Shown: positions 1-7,460 of the stretch, piece by piece | Layout of the letters: each line of letters begins with the position of its first letter | Numbering within the stretch: position 1 is the first letter of the stretch | Source: Clostridiales bacterium | GTDB lineage: Bacteria; Bacillota; DSM-16504; Desulfitibacterales; JAICDB01 | NCBI GenBank assembly: GCA_020063565.1 | Contig: JAICDB010000002.1 | Coordinates: 1 to 64,000 of the forward strand | Reading direction: 5' to 3' | DNA: 64,000 nucleotides | Made by a program: the position numbers and the translations under genes | Notes under the pieces: model-generated | The model's database searches: none | Told to the model about the DNA's origin: nothing | The model's input: the letters and a program-made list of their open reading frames with translations, nothing else

Positions 1-477
1 AAGCTCGGAAGCACATTGCACCAAATGGTAACGGAACCTGGTAATCCTTTGCAGAGCTAGGAAATTAACATCCGGGACATGGCCTTGAGGAACCCTGCCA
101 AAACGTAGTCTATCAGCAATAACAAAGGAATCCATGATGTCGGTTTTATCCACATCAGGATAAGAACTGCGAAAGTTGCTGACAATCTTGGGATTTAAAG
201 GTAACACCTGGGCATGGGTTTCTCTGAACGATGCCTCAGAACTGAGAAAATTAAACAAGGGAAACCAGTAAAGAGCTGTGGCCTCCATACCGATGGTCAA
301 TTTCTCAAAATCACCATTTTCCATGATGGCGTTGAGATGATCAACCATGGCAAGGGTGCCGGGCAGATTATTAGCAAAGCTTAACGATTTACCGATGGTA
401 CTACCATCACCGTCCATCAAGCAAAGCTGGTTATTCTCTAAACTGACATCAATCCCGGCAAAAAGCCTATTACTCAC
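1..477 (-). mobile_element. IS110-family transposase, N-terminal part (cut by window edge)
   Basis: Reading the minus strand from a GTG at 477 gives 159 uninterrupted codons running off the window. The product begins VSNRLFAGIDVSLENNQLCL and continues with GMEATALYW and later DKTDIMDSFVIADRLR. This is the layout of the RuvC-like DEDD domain of IS110/IS1111 transposases: the first Asp is in GIDVS, the Glu in GMEA and further Asp residues in DKTD..D. The C-terminal Tnp_20 domain with its catalytic Ser lies outside the window, so intactness cannot be judged. GGTGGTGA just upstream is the likely ribosome binding site. IS110 elements transpose without terminal inverted repeats of the usual type and carry a long non-coding end next to the transposase start. 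Confidence 0.85.
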
Positions 478-720
478 AAAATCACCACCTTTGAAAAGTT
501 TAAAAAGTCAATTGGAATAGGGGTCCCAGCATCCCTGACAAGCTCAACATCCTCGCCAGAATTAGAATTCGAAGAAACAAACTGCGCGTTAGAAGTACCT
601 GCCAGGGGAAGGGGGTACACTCTTAAAAAGAAGTCACCTAAAAAAGGCGCAACAAGGAGGGGTCGTACTTCCCCTATACCACTAAGGATTATGCTGGAAA
701 AACCCTAATTTGTAAACACT
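478..720 (-). other. Leader of the IS110 element with a long hairpin; possible bridge-RNA region
   Basis: No gene is visible here. The stretch before the transposase start is less AT-rich than what follows about 680. It contains an inverted repeat AGGGGAAG (604-611) / CTTCCCCT (668-675) enclosing about 56 nt. In IS110 elements the non-coding end next to the transposase start encodes the bridge RNA that guides target choice (known for the family), so this is where such an RNA would be. The element boundary was not identified. From about 700 to 836 the DNA is AT-rich and must carry the promoter of the next gene, but no clear -35/-10 pair was chosen. Confidence 0.35.
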
Positions 721-836
721 TTTTAGTTATCAAAGAGCAAAAATAAAAATTTTTTTGAGTGGTCTTAAACCCTGTAATTATAAGGTTTTAGGTTCTCAAA
801 TTTAAGTTAATTTAATTTTATACGAGGAGGGAAAAA

Positions 837-2069
837 ATGAAGTTATCTACAAAAATTTTAATTGGTCTTATTTCTGGTGTTATTGTAGGTTTAATTTTAG
901 GTGCAGTTGGTGCAGTAGGTTTTGCAACAAACATCATTAAGCCCTTTGGTTCAATGTTCCTTAACTTAATTAAAATGATCATTGTACCGCTTGTATTTGC
1001 TTCACTGGTAGTAGGGGCTTCCAGTGTTGGTGATGTCAGTAAACTGGGTAGAATGGGTGGCAAAACTATAGTTTATTACTTAGTAACTACAGCTTTTGCC
1101 GTAACCATAGGTATCATTTTGGCAAACATAATACAGCCCGGATCCAGTATGCAGCTGGCTGAAGGATTAACTTTTGAAGGAAAAGAAGCTCCGGGTATTG
1201 TTGAAACCATTCTAAATATTGTACCAAAGAACCCAATTGCTGCCATGGCAGATGGTAAAATGCTTCAGATAATTGTTTTTGCGCTTTTTGTAGGGGTGGC
1301 AATTACACTTGTTGGCAAAAAGGCTGAACAGGTTAAAGGTTTCTTTGATGGTTTTGCTGAAGTTATGTATAAGATTACTGCAATAGTTATGGAACTGGCG
1401 CCATACGGCGTTTTTGCATTAATAGTTCCTGTTGTTGCCGAAAATGGCCCTTCAGTACTCTTGCCTTTATTGAAAATTATTTTAGTTGTTTATTTAGGTT
1501 GTCTATTACATGCCTTAATAGTATACAGTTTTACTGTAAAGGGCCTAGGTAAAATGAGCCTCAAGGATTTCTACAAGGGAATCCTTCCTGCGCAGGTTGT
1601 TGCTTTTTCAACTTGCAGTAGTTCAGGTACACTACCTGTTACAATGAAATGTGCCGAAGATAATTTAGGTGTATCAAAGGAAACTGCCAGTTTTGTCTTG
1701 CCTCTGGGTGCAACAATTAACATGGACGGTTCAGCACTTTATCAAGGTGCCTGTGCAATATTTATAGCCCAAGTATATGGCCTTGACCTTACACTGGGTC
1801 AGCAGTTAACTGTTGTACTAACAGGTACTCTGGCATCAATAGGTGCTGCAGGTGTTCCCGGTGCAGGATTAATCATTTTGACTATGGTATTGAAATCAGT
1901 AGGACTTCCTCTGGAAGGCTTGGCTTTGATTGCCGGTATCGACCGTGTGCTGGATATGGCACGTACTACACTAAATATAACTGGAGACTCTTCCTGTGCG
2001 GTTGTAGTTGATGCTTCAGAAAAAAGAAGAGAAGCACAAATTAATACAGATGCCGGAGTAAGCAGTTAA
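837..2069 (+). CDS. Dicarboxylate/amino acid:cation symporter (DAACS, GltP/DctA-like)
   Basis: A 410-residue membrane protein with the signatures of the DAACS (SLC1-like) family, which imports glutamate, aspartate, C4-dicarboxylates or serine with Na+ or H+. The re-entrant serine-rich loop reads STCSSSGTLPVT, the cation/substrate motif reads NMDGSALYQ, and GAAGVPGAG marks hairpin 2. Hydrophobic segments run throughout, beginning with LIGLISGVIVGLILGAV. The ATG at 837 follows GAGGAGGG at good spacing. The gene stands alone: IS110 debris upstream and a strong terminator at 2095. Length is normal for the family. The exact substrate cannot be told from sequence. The last 25 residues are charged and likely cytoplasmic. 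Confidence 0.92.
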   Translation: MKLSTKILIGLISGVIVGLILGAVGAVGFATNIIKPFGSMFLNLIKMIIVPLVFASLVVGASSVGDVSKLGRMGGKTIVYYLVTTAFAVTIGIILANIIQPGSSMQLAEGLTFEGKEAPGIVETILNIVPKNPIAAMADGKMLQIIVFALFVGVAITLVGKKAEQVKGFFDGFAEVMYKITAIVMELAPYGVFALIVPVVAENGPSVLLPLLKIILVVYLGCLLHALIVYSFTVKGLGKMSLKDFYKGILPAQVVAFSTCSSSGTLPVTMKCAEDNLGVSKETASFVLPLGATINMDGSALYQGACAIFIAQVYGLDLTLGQQLTVVLTGTLASIGAAGVPGAGLIILTMVLKSVGLPLEGLALIAGIDRVLDMARTTLNITGDSSCAVVVDASEKRREAQINTDAGVSS

Positions 2070-2094
2070 GTTCCGGTGATGTTAAAGTAGTGTA

Positions 2095-2122
2095 AAACCC
2101 CGTGGTTAACTCCACGGGGTTT
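2095..2122. terminator. Bidirectional terminator between the symporter and the cupin gene
   Basis: AAACCCCGTGG / CCACGGGGTTT forms a perfect 11-bp stem with a short loop. T-rich tails on both sides suit the two convergent genes at 2069 and 2137. Confidence 0.85.
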
Positions 2123-2136
2123 AAAATTTGAAAACA

Positions 2137-2481
2137 CTATTTAGCAGGAGCAAAATTTGCTATAAAATATACATCCTCTGAACTTTCGTTTCTAATTCCG
2201 TGCACGGAGCCTGTTGGGGCGTAGATGGCGTCCCCGGGTGTTACTTTTTGCTCAGTATCGTTAATTGTTACTATACCTTCCCCTTCCATTATGTAAAATA
2301 GTTCAAGGGTAGGGTGGGTATGCAGGGGAATTTCTCCGCCGGGCTGAAGTTTAACAACCAGTGTCTTGAGATTTTCATCGGTACTGGCATCGATAATCAG
2401 TTTCACAAAAGCTCCTTTGCAGTCGGGATTTGGATGCGGCTTCCAATCCATATTGGTGGTATTGATTATTTTACCCTTCAT
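2137..2481 (-). CDS. Small cupin-domain protein
   Basis: A 114-residue single-domain cupin. Motif 1 is GGEIPLHTHPTLELFYIMEGEG, with metal-ligand-type His-x-His and Glu. Motif 2 is PGDAIYAPTGSVHGIRN, with the final His. Such proteins are metal-binding beta barrels with very diverse roles (sugar isomerisation, dioxygenation, ligand sensing), so no reaction is assigned. The start at 2481 (MKGKIINTTN) is chosen because AAAGGAGAG lies just upstream; a longer reading from 2526 lacks a good ribosome binding site. It is monocistronic and convergent with the symporter. Confidence 0.85.
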   Translation of the reverse strand: MKGKIINTTNMDWKPHPNPDCKGAFVKLIIDASTDENLKTLVVKLQPGGEIPLHTHPTLELFYIMEGEGIVTINDTEQKVTPGDAIYAPTGSVHGIRNESSEDVYFIANFAPAK

Positions 2482-2918
2482 AAAAATCTCTCCTTTGTTA
2501 GTTTTTACTAATAAAAAAGCTTCCACGCAATTATCTTCTCATTATAAATAATAGCCTAAAATTGATAATCTAGCCAGAGGTTATTCTGGGGGATATTTCT
2601 CCCTACACTTTCCAGTGGGATTTAAAAGATTTTTTAAAAAAATATTAAAAAATAAATTATAACTGTTATCAAGGAATCTGTTCCTGTTGTGCTGTAAAAC
2701 TTAATGAAAAAATTGTTAAAGCAGTTGCACTTTACTTAAACCCGGGGAAAAGGTACGTATTGAACCTTACAGAAGTAAATGAGTTAGTAAAGAACTGGTG
2801 ACTATATTTTGCCTTTTAGATATTGCCGATTTTCAAATTTTATGTTATTTTATTATTTATGGTTAAATAATGATTTAGAAATGATATTGAGTAAAAAAAT
2901 AGCAAAGAAGGGATTTAC
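2482..2918. other. Intergenic region with a small start-less reading frame
   Basis: About 440 bp without a complete gene. Positions 2661-2801 on the plus strand stay open and end in TGA after a stretch including CSCCAVKLNEK and LNLTEVNELVKNW. It has no ATG, GTG or TTG start and no ribosome binding site, so it may be a decayed gene end or chance. The rest is AT-rich and must contain promoters for the cupin gene and the MFS gene. Confidence 0.3.
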
Positions 2919-4124
2919 ATGCCGTGGTTACAACTTCTAATTTTAAGTGCAGCTCACATGGTTACTGATTTTGCTCAGGGCGCAATACCTATTTTAATTA
3001 CAAACCTTAAAGAAAGTTTGTCGCTCAATTATACCCAGGCAACCGCAATCTTTTTAGCTTCCAATATTGCTTCTTCGTTTGTTCAGCCGGTATTTGGAGT
3101 AATTAGTGATCGCCACAAACTTTTCTGGCTAATGCCTGCAGGAGTTGCTTTGGCAATGCTTGGAATAGCCCTGGCAGGTATTATTCCAAACTATTATCTG
3201 GTTCTGACAATAATTTTTATAACCGGATTGGGTATTGCGGGATTTCATCCTGAAGCTTCTAAAGCAACTCATTTTTTAAGCTATGGTCCTAAAAAGGCTA
3301 CAGCCATGTCAATATTTTCAGTTGGTGGAAATGTTGGAATAGGCCTAGGGCCTCTTCTTGCAGCCGGTTTTATTGCAGTTGCAGGACTTAAAGGAACTCT
3401 CTTTTTTTTAGTGCCGGGAATTATGATGATATTAATTCTTAAAAAGATCTTACCTCAGGTTGAAAAGGCAATGGAAGCCCATCAAAAAAGTATACTTGAA
3501 GAAAATAAGAAGAACAGTTCACCAAAAGAAACTATTCAAGTAGGCGCTCTGGTTTTGCTAATTATTGTTGTGGTGGTACGGTCCTGGATTCACGCGGGGC
3601 TTTTAAACTTTATACCGTTGTATTTCATAGACTTTTTGGGAGAAAGTGATTTTTACGGAAGTCTTCTGTTAACTGTTTTTCTCATTGCAGGAGCAGTTGG
3701 TACACTAATTGGAGGGCCATTGGCAGATTATTTTGGTCCAAAAACAATGGTCTGCTGGTCAATGATTTTATCTTTGCCTCTAACTTATTTAATTTATAAT
3801 TCTGAAGGGATTTGGACCGTAATTTTTACTGCGCTGGATGGCGCTGTGCTTATTTGCACCTTTGGAATAACAGTGGTTTTCGGGCAAAAACTCCTACCTA
3901 ATAAGATTGGTTTAGCGTCGGGGTTAATGTTAGGTTTTGCAATAGGTACAGGAGGGTTTGGCGCTACCTTACTTGGATATATAGCTGATACATGGAATAT
4001 ATTTTATGCTTTAAAATTCATGTTTGCTCTTCCTCTTCTTGGAAGTATACTGGCGTTATTTTTACCAAAAGTTTCGGGTCAAAGGAAAACGAAAATGGCT
4101 GTTTCTAAAAGTAGTTTAAGTTAA
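2919..4124 (+). CDS. MFS transporter, fosmidomycin-resistance (Fsr) type
   Basis: A 401-residue major facilitator protein with about 12 hydrophobic helices and a charged central loop (KAMEAHQKSILEENKKNSS). The N-terminal HMVTDFAQGAIPILI and the loop FGVISDRHKLFWLMPAG resemble Fsr-type exporters; GFHPEASKATHFLS is also typical of them. The second half repeats the fold with GGPLADYFGPKTMV. Fsr proteins export fosmidomycin and related small compounds, but many homologues have no known substrate. The start ATG follows GAAGGGA. The gene is alone, followed by a strong terminator, and divergent from the cupin gene. Confidence 0.85.
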   Translation: MPWLQLLILSAAHMVTDFAQGAIPILITNLKESLSLNYTQATAIFLASNIASSFVQPVFGVISDRHKLFWLMPAGVALAMLGIALAGIIPNYYLVLTIIFITGLGIAGFHPEASKATHFLSYGPKKATAMSIFSVGGNVGIGLGPLLAAGFIAVAGLKGTLFFLVPGIMMILILKKILPQVEKAMEAHQKSILEENKKNSSPKETIQVGALVLLIIVVVVRSWIHAGLLNFIPLYFIDFLGESDFYGSLLLTVFLIAGAVGTLIGGPLADYFGPKTMVCWSMILSLPLTYLIYNSEGIWTVIFTALDGAVLICTFGITVVFGQKLLPNKIGLASGLMLGFAIGTGGFGATLLGYIADTWNIFYALKFMFALPLLGSILALFLPKVSGQRKTKMAVSKSSLS

Positions 4125-4128
4125 TGAA

Positions 4129-4157
4129 AAAGGCCGCTGGTGCGGCCTTACTTTTTA
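4129..4157. terminator. Bidirectional terminator
   Basis: AAGGCCGC-TGGT-GCGGCCTT is an 8-bp GC-rich stem followed by a T-rich run on the plus strand and flanked by A residues on the other side. It serves the MFS gene and the convergent DUF1540 gene. Confidence 0.85.
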
Positions 4158-4172
4158 TTTTTTCCATCTCAC

Positions 4173-4337
4173 TTATCCCTTTGGTTTAAAAGTTGCGCAA
4201 TCTGTTTCTTGAGTGTTTCTGGCATTAGGGGGCTGAATTTCGATACTTGATGCTATGCACTGGTTGCCGCTTTGCCAGTATTCGCAAGTATCTACTACAC
4301 ATTTTACGCGGCCTATGGCATCTTGTTTGCTTACCAT
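4173..4337 (-). CDS. DUF1540 four-cysteine mini-protein
   Basis: A 54-residue frame on the minus strand: ATG at 4337 behind GGGAGG, stop TAA at 4173-4175. The product starts MVSKQDAIGRVKCVVDTC and has four cysteines (about residues 13, 18, 27 and 47) in the C-x4-C-x8-C-x19-C spacing of DUF1540, a small probable metal-binding domain found in anaerobic Firmicutes. Function is unknown. It is easily missed because of its size. It ends against the shared terminator at 4129. Confidence 0.75.
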   Translation of the reverse strand: MVSKQDAIGRVKCVVDTCEYWQSGNQCIASSIEIQPPNARNTQETDCATFKPKG

Positions 4338-4511
4338 ATCTTAACCTCCCTTCAGAAAAATCAGTAATTCATTTTTAAATTTTCCCGTTTCGTAGCTAAT
4401 TATGCGATGGATAAATAAAAATACTATAAATTACCAGTAAAGATTATCATTCCCGGCAATATAATCTAGTAGTAACGTCCTCTATTAGAAATTGTTGGGA
4501 GGTGGACACAA

Positions 4512-4889
4512 ATGTCTGGTAATATTTTTGCTGGTGGGCCCAAAATAGCGCGGTTCGTAGCATTTTTTGGAATTTTTGTTGTTGGAATGCATTTTGTTTA
4601 CGCTTTGTATGACTTAGGAACCTGGCAGCTAGGTGCAATGATTGTTGATTTAGTTTTCGCGGCTGCTGTTCTCTGGGGCGTACTTCAACTGGTGCAATAT
4701 AAAAAATCAGGTTGGATAGTAAACTGTGTCTTTGGAGTCTTAATGCTGGCTAGAGGTCTTGGGGGCTCTGTTACAGTCTCTACTGAACTAACTTTCTTCC
4801 AGGCTATCCAACCCTATGTAAGCGTTATTGTGGGCTTGGTACTTCTTGTGGGTCTGTTTCCTTTGAGAAGTTCCTATTTTTCAAAATAG
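4512..4889 (+). CDS. Small four-helix membrane protein, unknown function
   Basis: A 125-residue protein with four hydrophobic stretches: FVAFFGIFVVGMHFVYAL, LGAMIVDLVFAAAVLWGVL, IVNCVFGVLMLARGL and PYVSVIVGLVLLVGLFPL. I do not recognise the family. The ATG at 4512 sits behind TTGGGAGGTGG. It is bounded by the DUF1540 gene upstream (divergent) and its own terminator at 4907, so it is monocistronic. Confidence 0.7.
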   Translation: MSGNIFAGGPKIARFVAFFGIFVVGMHFVYALYDLGTWQLGAMIVDLVFAAAVLWGVLQLVQYKKSGWIVNCVFGVLMLARGLGGSVTVSTELTFFQAIQPYVSVIVGLVLLVGLFPLRSSYFSK

Positions 4890-4906
4890 ATAAAAGACTA
4901 TTATAT

Positions 4907-4935
4907 AAGTGCTGCGCACGCGGCACTTTTTTTCT
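4907..4935 (+). terminator. Rho-independent terminator
   Basis: AAGTGCTGC-GCAC-GCGGCACTT stem followed directly by seven T residues. Confidence 0.85.
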
Positions 4936-5075
4936 TTTCCGGAAAAAAATATGGTAATACATGTATTACCATATACGTAGATATAAAGCAGGAATTTCGG
5001 TTGAATATCTAGAAAAAAATAAAGTGTCTTGTTATGAAGAACCATTTGTTATTTTTTATATTGGAGTTGAAAAAA

Positions 5076-5597
5076 ATGCGATTTAAATATAAAGTCATAA
5101 TTGTACGTGCTAGAGGTACAATCATATTATTGAGTTTACTATTGACCTGTTTTGGACTCGCATCACCTGTAATTTTCCGAGGATGGTTGCCTCCTAATAA
5201 GGTAAATTTACCCCTGTGGATTCTTTTCTTATCGGCTACTGTCGGCTTTTTACTGGGTAAATATGCCCATGAAACCTATCGTTATTTAATTTCAAGGATG
5301 CTCGGAGTACGTGCATATTTTATATTTTTTCCTTTCCCAAGAACATATTTTTTGGACAGTTTAAGTAAGTGGCAGGCAATAAGCATCACTTTAGCCCCCT
5401 TTGCAGACCTTACCCTGCTCGGGCTTATCGGTCTTGCTTTTGGTACATGGCTGTTTATACCTTCAGTGGTAACCTTTATTACAGTTAATTTTATCCTGTC
5501 CGCACATGATTTGATTGAGTCCTATTATCTTTTTCGTATGGTAGGAGCGGAAGAAATTGTTCATAAAAGACCTGATGGCTTTGAAATATGGGGATAG
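5076..5597 (+). CDS. DUF3267-like membrane protein (degenerate zincin-like)
   Basis: 173 residues with about four hydrophobic segments. The ATG at 5076 is chosen because GGAG lies at 5063-5066; an upstream in-frame ATG at 5034 has no ribosome binding site. The segment KYAHETYRYLISRMLG sits where DUF3267 proteins have HExxH, but here the second His is replaced by Tyr. The later SAHDLIESYYLFRMVGAEE and the C-terminal RPDGFEIW also match that family's pattern. If it is a DUF3267 member it has probably lost zinc-peptidase activity. The assignment is tentative. Confidence 0.5.
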   Translation: MRFKYKVIIVRARGTIILLSLLLTCFGLASPVIFRGWLPPNKVNLPLWILFLSATVGFLLGKYAHETYRYLISRMLGVRAYFIFFPFPRTYFLDSLSKWQAISITLAPFADLTLLGLIGLAFGTWLFIPSVVTFITVNFILSAHDLIESYYLFRMVGAEEIVHKRPDGFEIWG

Positions 5598-5606
5598 AAA
5601 CGTAAA

Positions 5607-5640
5607 AGGGGTCCGAACAGACAATTGCCTGAGGACCCCT
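5607..5640. terminator. Bidirectional terminator
   Basis: AGGGGTCC / GGACCCCT stem between convergent genes ending at 5597 and 5667. On the minus strand it is followed by TTTTAC. Confidence 0.7.
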
Positions 5641-5666
5641 AATTCCCATAATTTTTAATGTGAATA

Positions 5667-6323
5667 TTATTGTAAGTATGCTCCTGTTTGCTGTTGAAAC
5701 TGTGCTGGATTAATATAGCCTTGTTGCATACCCTGATTTTGAGTAGCCTGGCCGTATCCCTGCAAATTCAAATTATGTCCCGTAGTTTGCCTGAATTGAG
5801 CGTTATTTACAGGAACTTTTTGGGTAAGTTCAGACTGATTGGCGCCGGTTTGTTGTTGGAATTGGGCTGGATTGATGGAACCTCGAGCAAACTGGTATCC
5901 TTGATTTTGCAGTCCTTGCTGTTGGCCTTGTAATCCTAGCTGCTGTCCAATTTGTTGATTATACAGATTTTGCTGCTGCCCATACATATCCATCTGACCG
6001 TACTGCTGGTTTTGCTGTGCTATTTGCTGTGATAGTTGTTGTTGCTGGGCTGGACTGATATTAATCTGGCTGTATCCTCCCTGGGCATTTCCGCGGCTTA
6101 CTTGCTGAAATTGCGGCTGAGCCTGAAATTGCTGAGTTTGCTGGGGATACATAGTCATTTGACCAAATTGTCCGGATACTCTAGCTTGAGTACCTGCTTC
6201 ATTTTGATTGGTTGCTTGCTGGAATTGACTATAGTCTACAGCATTTCTCATCTGAGAGAATTCAGAAGGATTAGCCCCAGTTTGCTGTTGAAATTGTGCA
6301 TAATTAATGTTCCCTTGTGCCAT
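5667..6323 (-). CDS. Glutamine-rich repeat protein, possibly a spore-associated storage protein
   Basis: 218 residues of very low complexity, dominated by Gln, Asn, Gly, Tyr and Ala. A 12-13-residue unit recurs five times: INYAQFQQQTGAN, VDYSQFQQATNQN, INPAQFQQQTGAN, VNNAQFRQTTGHN and INPAQFQQQTGAY. The middle is richer in Gln/Met/Tyr. There is no signal peptide and no Cys. The ribosome binding site AAAGGAGGTGA is near perfect, so it is a true and probably highly translated gene. The composition and repeats recall gamma-type small acid-soluble spore proteins and some coat proteins. The short SEF and SEL strings after two repeats faintly recall GPR protease sites. No family is firmly recognised. 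Confidence 0.6.
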   Translation of the reverse strand: MAQGNINYAQFQQQTGANPSEFSQMRNAVDYSQFQQATNQNEAGTQARVSGQFGQMTMYPQQTQQFQAQPQFQQVSRGNAQGGYSQINISPAQQQQLSQQIAQQNQQYGQMDMYGQQQNLYNQQIGQQLGLQGQQQGLQNQGYQFARGSINPAQFQQQTGANQSELTQKVPVNNAQFRQTTGHNLNLQGYGQATQNQGMQQGYINPAQFQQQTGAYLQ

Positions 6324-6543
6324 TTTTTCACCTCCTTTCGGTTCCTGCTACACAAGTTATTCTTTCCTGAACTGGTAGCAATATGAGAGGAAAAAAAAGG
6401 AATGCTTTGCATCATATATGAAATATAAGGAAGCGTATTATAGACAGAATAGTTCGTAATAAGAAAAGATTTTACCGAGGAAACTAAACTATGTAGCAAG
6501 AACTATACTAAAAAACGAGCACATAATTAAAGACTATTTTTAC

Positions 6544-6644
6544 AATTATAATTTAAAGGCAATGCTGAGTTTTCTAAAAATTTATATTTAATAAATAATG
6601 ATGGATATCATTATTTATTAAATTATAATTTAAGGGGGTGCTAA
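6544..6644. promoter_or_regulatory. Operator-like block: long inverted repeat flanked by direct repeats
   Basis: 6587-6622 is a perfect inverted repeat with 16-bp arms (TTTAATAAATAATGAT / ATCATTATTTATTAAA) around GGAT. It is flanked by two near-identical direct repeats: AATTATAATTTAAAGGCAAT (from 6544) and AATTATAATTTAAGGGGGTG (from 6621). It lies 110-210 bp before the corrinoid-protein start. It could be a regulator site or an AT-rich terminator-like structure; no T-run follows. The remainder of 6324-6756 is very AT-rich and shows no gene. Confidence 0.5.
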
Positions 6645-6756
6645 TCGGAAAAGATAAAAATAAAAATTAATATTTATTATCTAACTATCTATATTTTTAA
6701 TTGTTTTGTTTTGTTTTGCTTGTAATTAAATTAAAAATAATAAGGGGGAAAAAACA

Positions 6757-7389
6757 ATGGCAAATTTTGAAGAGCTATCAAATGCGGTGATTGCAGGTAA
6801 TGAAGCAAAGGTTAAGGAGTTAACTCAAAAGGCAATTGACGAAGGTGTAGAAGCAATTGACATTATTAATGAAGGACTTATTCCTGGTATGACAGTAGTA
6901 GGTACCCGTTTTAAGGCTGGGGAAATGTTTGTACCTGAGGTTTTAATGTCCGCTCGTGCAATGCAGGGTGGAATGGAACTTGTTAAGCCTCTAATTGCTG
7001 ATACAGATATGCCTTCCGCAGGTACTGTAGTATTGGGTACTGTTAAAGGCGACTTGCACGACATTGGTAAGAACCTGGTTGGTATGATGATGGAAAGTGC
7101 CGGTTTTAAAGTAATAAACATGGGTGTAGACGTGTCAGCTGAGAAATTTGTTGAAGCGGTAAAAGAACATAAGCCACAAGTAGTTGCACTATCAGCACTG
7201 TTGACAACAACAATGCTAGCTATGAAAGATGTTATAGAATTACTTAAAGAAGAAGGTTTAAGAGATGATGTTAAGGTTCTAGTAGGTGGAGCTCCTGTAT
7301 CTCAGGATTTCGCTGATGAAATTGGCGCAGATGGTTATGCTCCTGATGCAGCTTCTGCTACCGACCTTGTTAAAAGTCTGCTTGGCTAA
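6757..7389 (+). CDS. Corrinoid (B12-binding) methyl-carrier protein, MtbC/MttC type
   Basis: 210 residues with the two-domain layout of methyltransferase corrinoid proteins. A helical cap domain covers about residues 1-85 (GMTVVGTRFKAGEMFVPEVLMSARAM). A Rossmann B12-binding domain has GDLHDIGKN, where His101 is the lower axial cobalt ligand of the DxHxxG motif, followed by GADGYAPDAASATDLV. Such proteins carry the methyl group between a substrate-specific methyltransferase and a folate-specific one. It leads a cluster with an ASKHA protein and an MtgA-like methyltransferase, separated from them by a hairpin at 7403. The ribosome binding site AAGGGGGAA lies before the ATG. Two paralogues are at 21094 and 46612. 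Confidence 0.93.
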   Translation: MANFEELSNAVIAGNEAKVKELTQKAIDEGVEAIDIINEGLIPGMTVVGTRFKAGEMFVPEVLMSARAMQGGMELVKPLIADTDMPSAGTVVLGTVKGDLHDIGKNLVGMMMESAGFKVINMGVDVSAEKFVEAVKEHKPQVVALSALLTTTMLAMKDVIELLKEEGLRDDVKVLVGGAPVSQDFADEIGADGYAPDAASATDLVKSLLG

Positions 7390-7402
7390 AAAATAATATA
7401 TT

Positions 7403-7430
7403 GCCGGATCGTTTTAAATAACGGTCCGGC
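7403..7430 (+). other. Intercistronic hairpin after the corrinoid-protein gene
   Basis: GCCGGATCGTT / AACGGTCCGGC pairs almost fully, with one U-G-type mismatch. The T-run after it is weak (ATAATGTTTTT). It may act as a partial terminator or RNA-stabilising element, so that the carrier protein is made in excess over the downstream enzymes. Confidence 0.5.
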
Positions 7431-7460
7431 CATAATGTTTTTAACTAGGGAAGGGGATTT

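Noticed and set aside
2661-2801. Small open frame with CSCC motif as a gene
   Set aside because: No ATG, GTG or TTG start and no ribosome binding site; kept only as an intergenic note.
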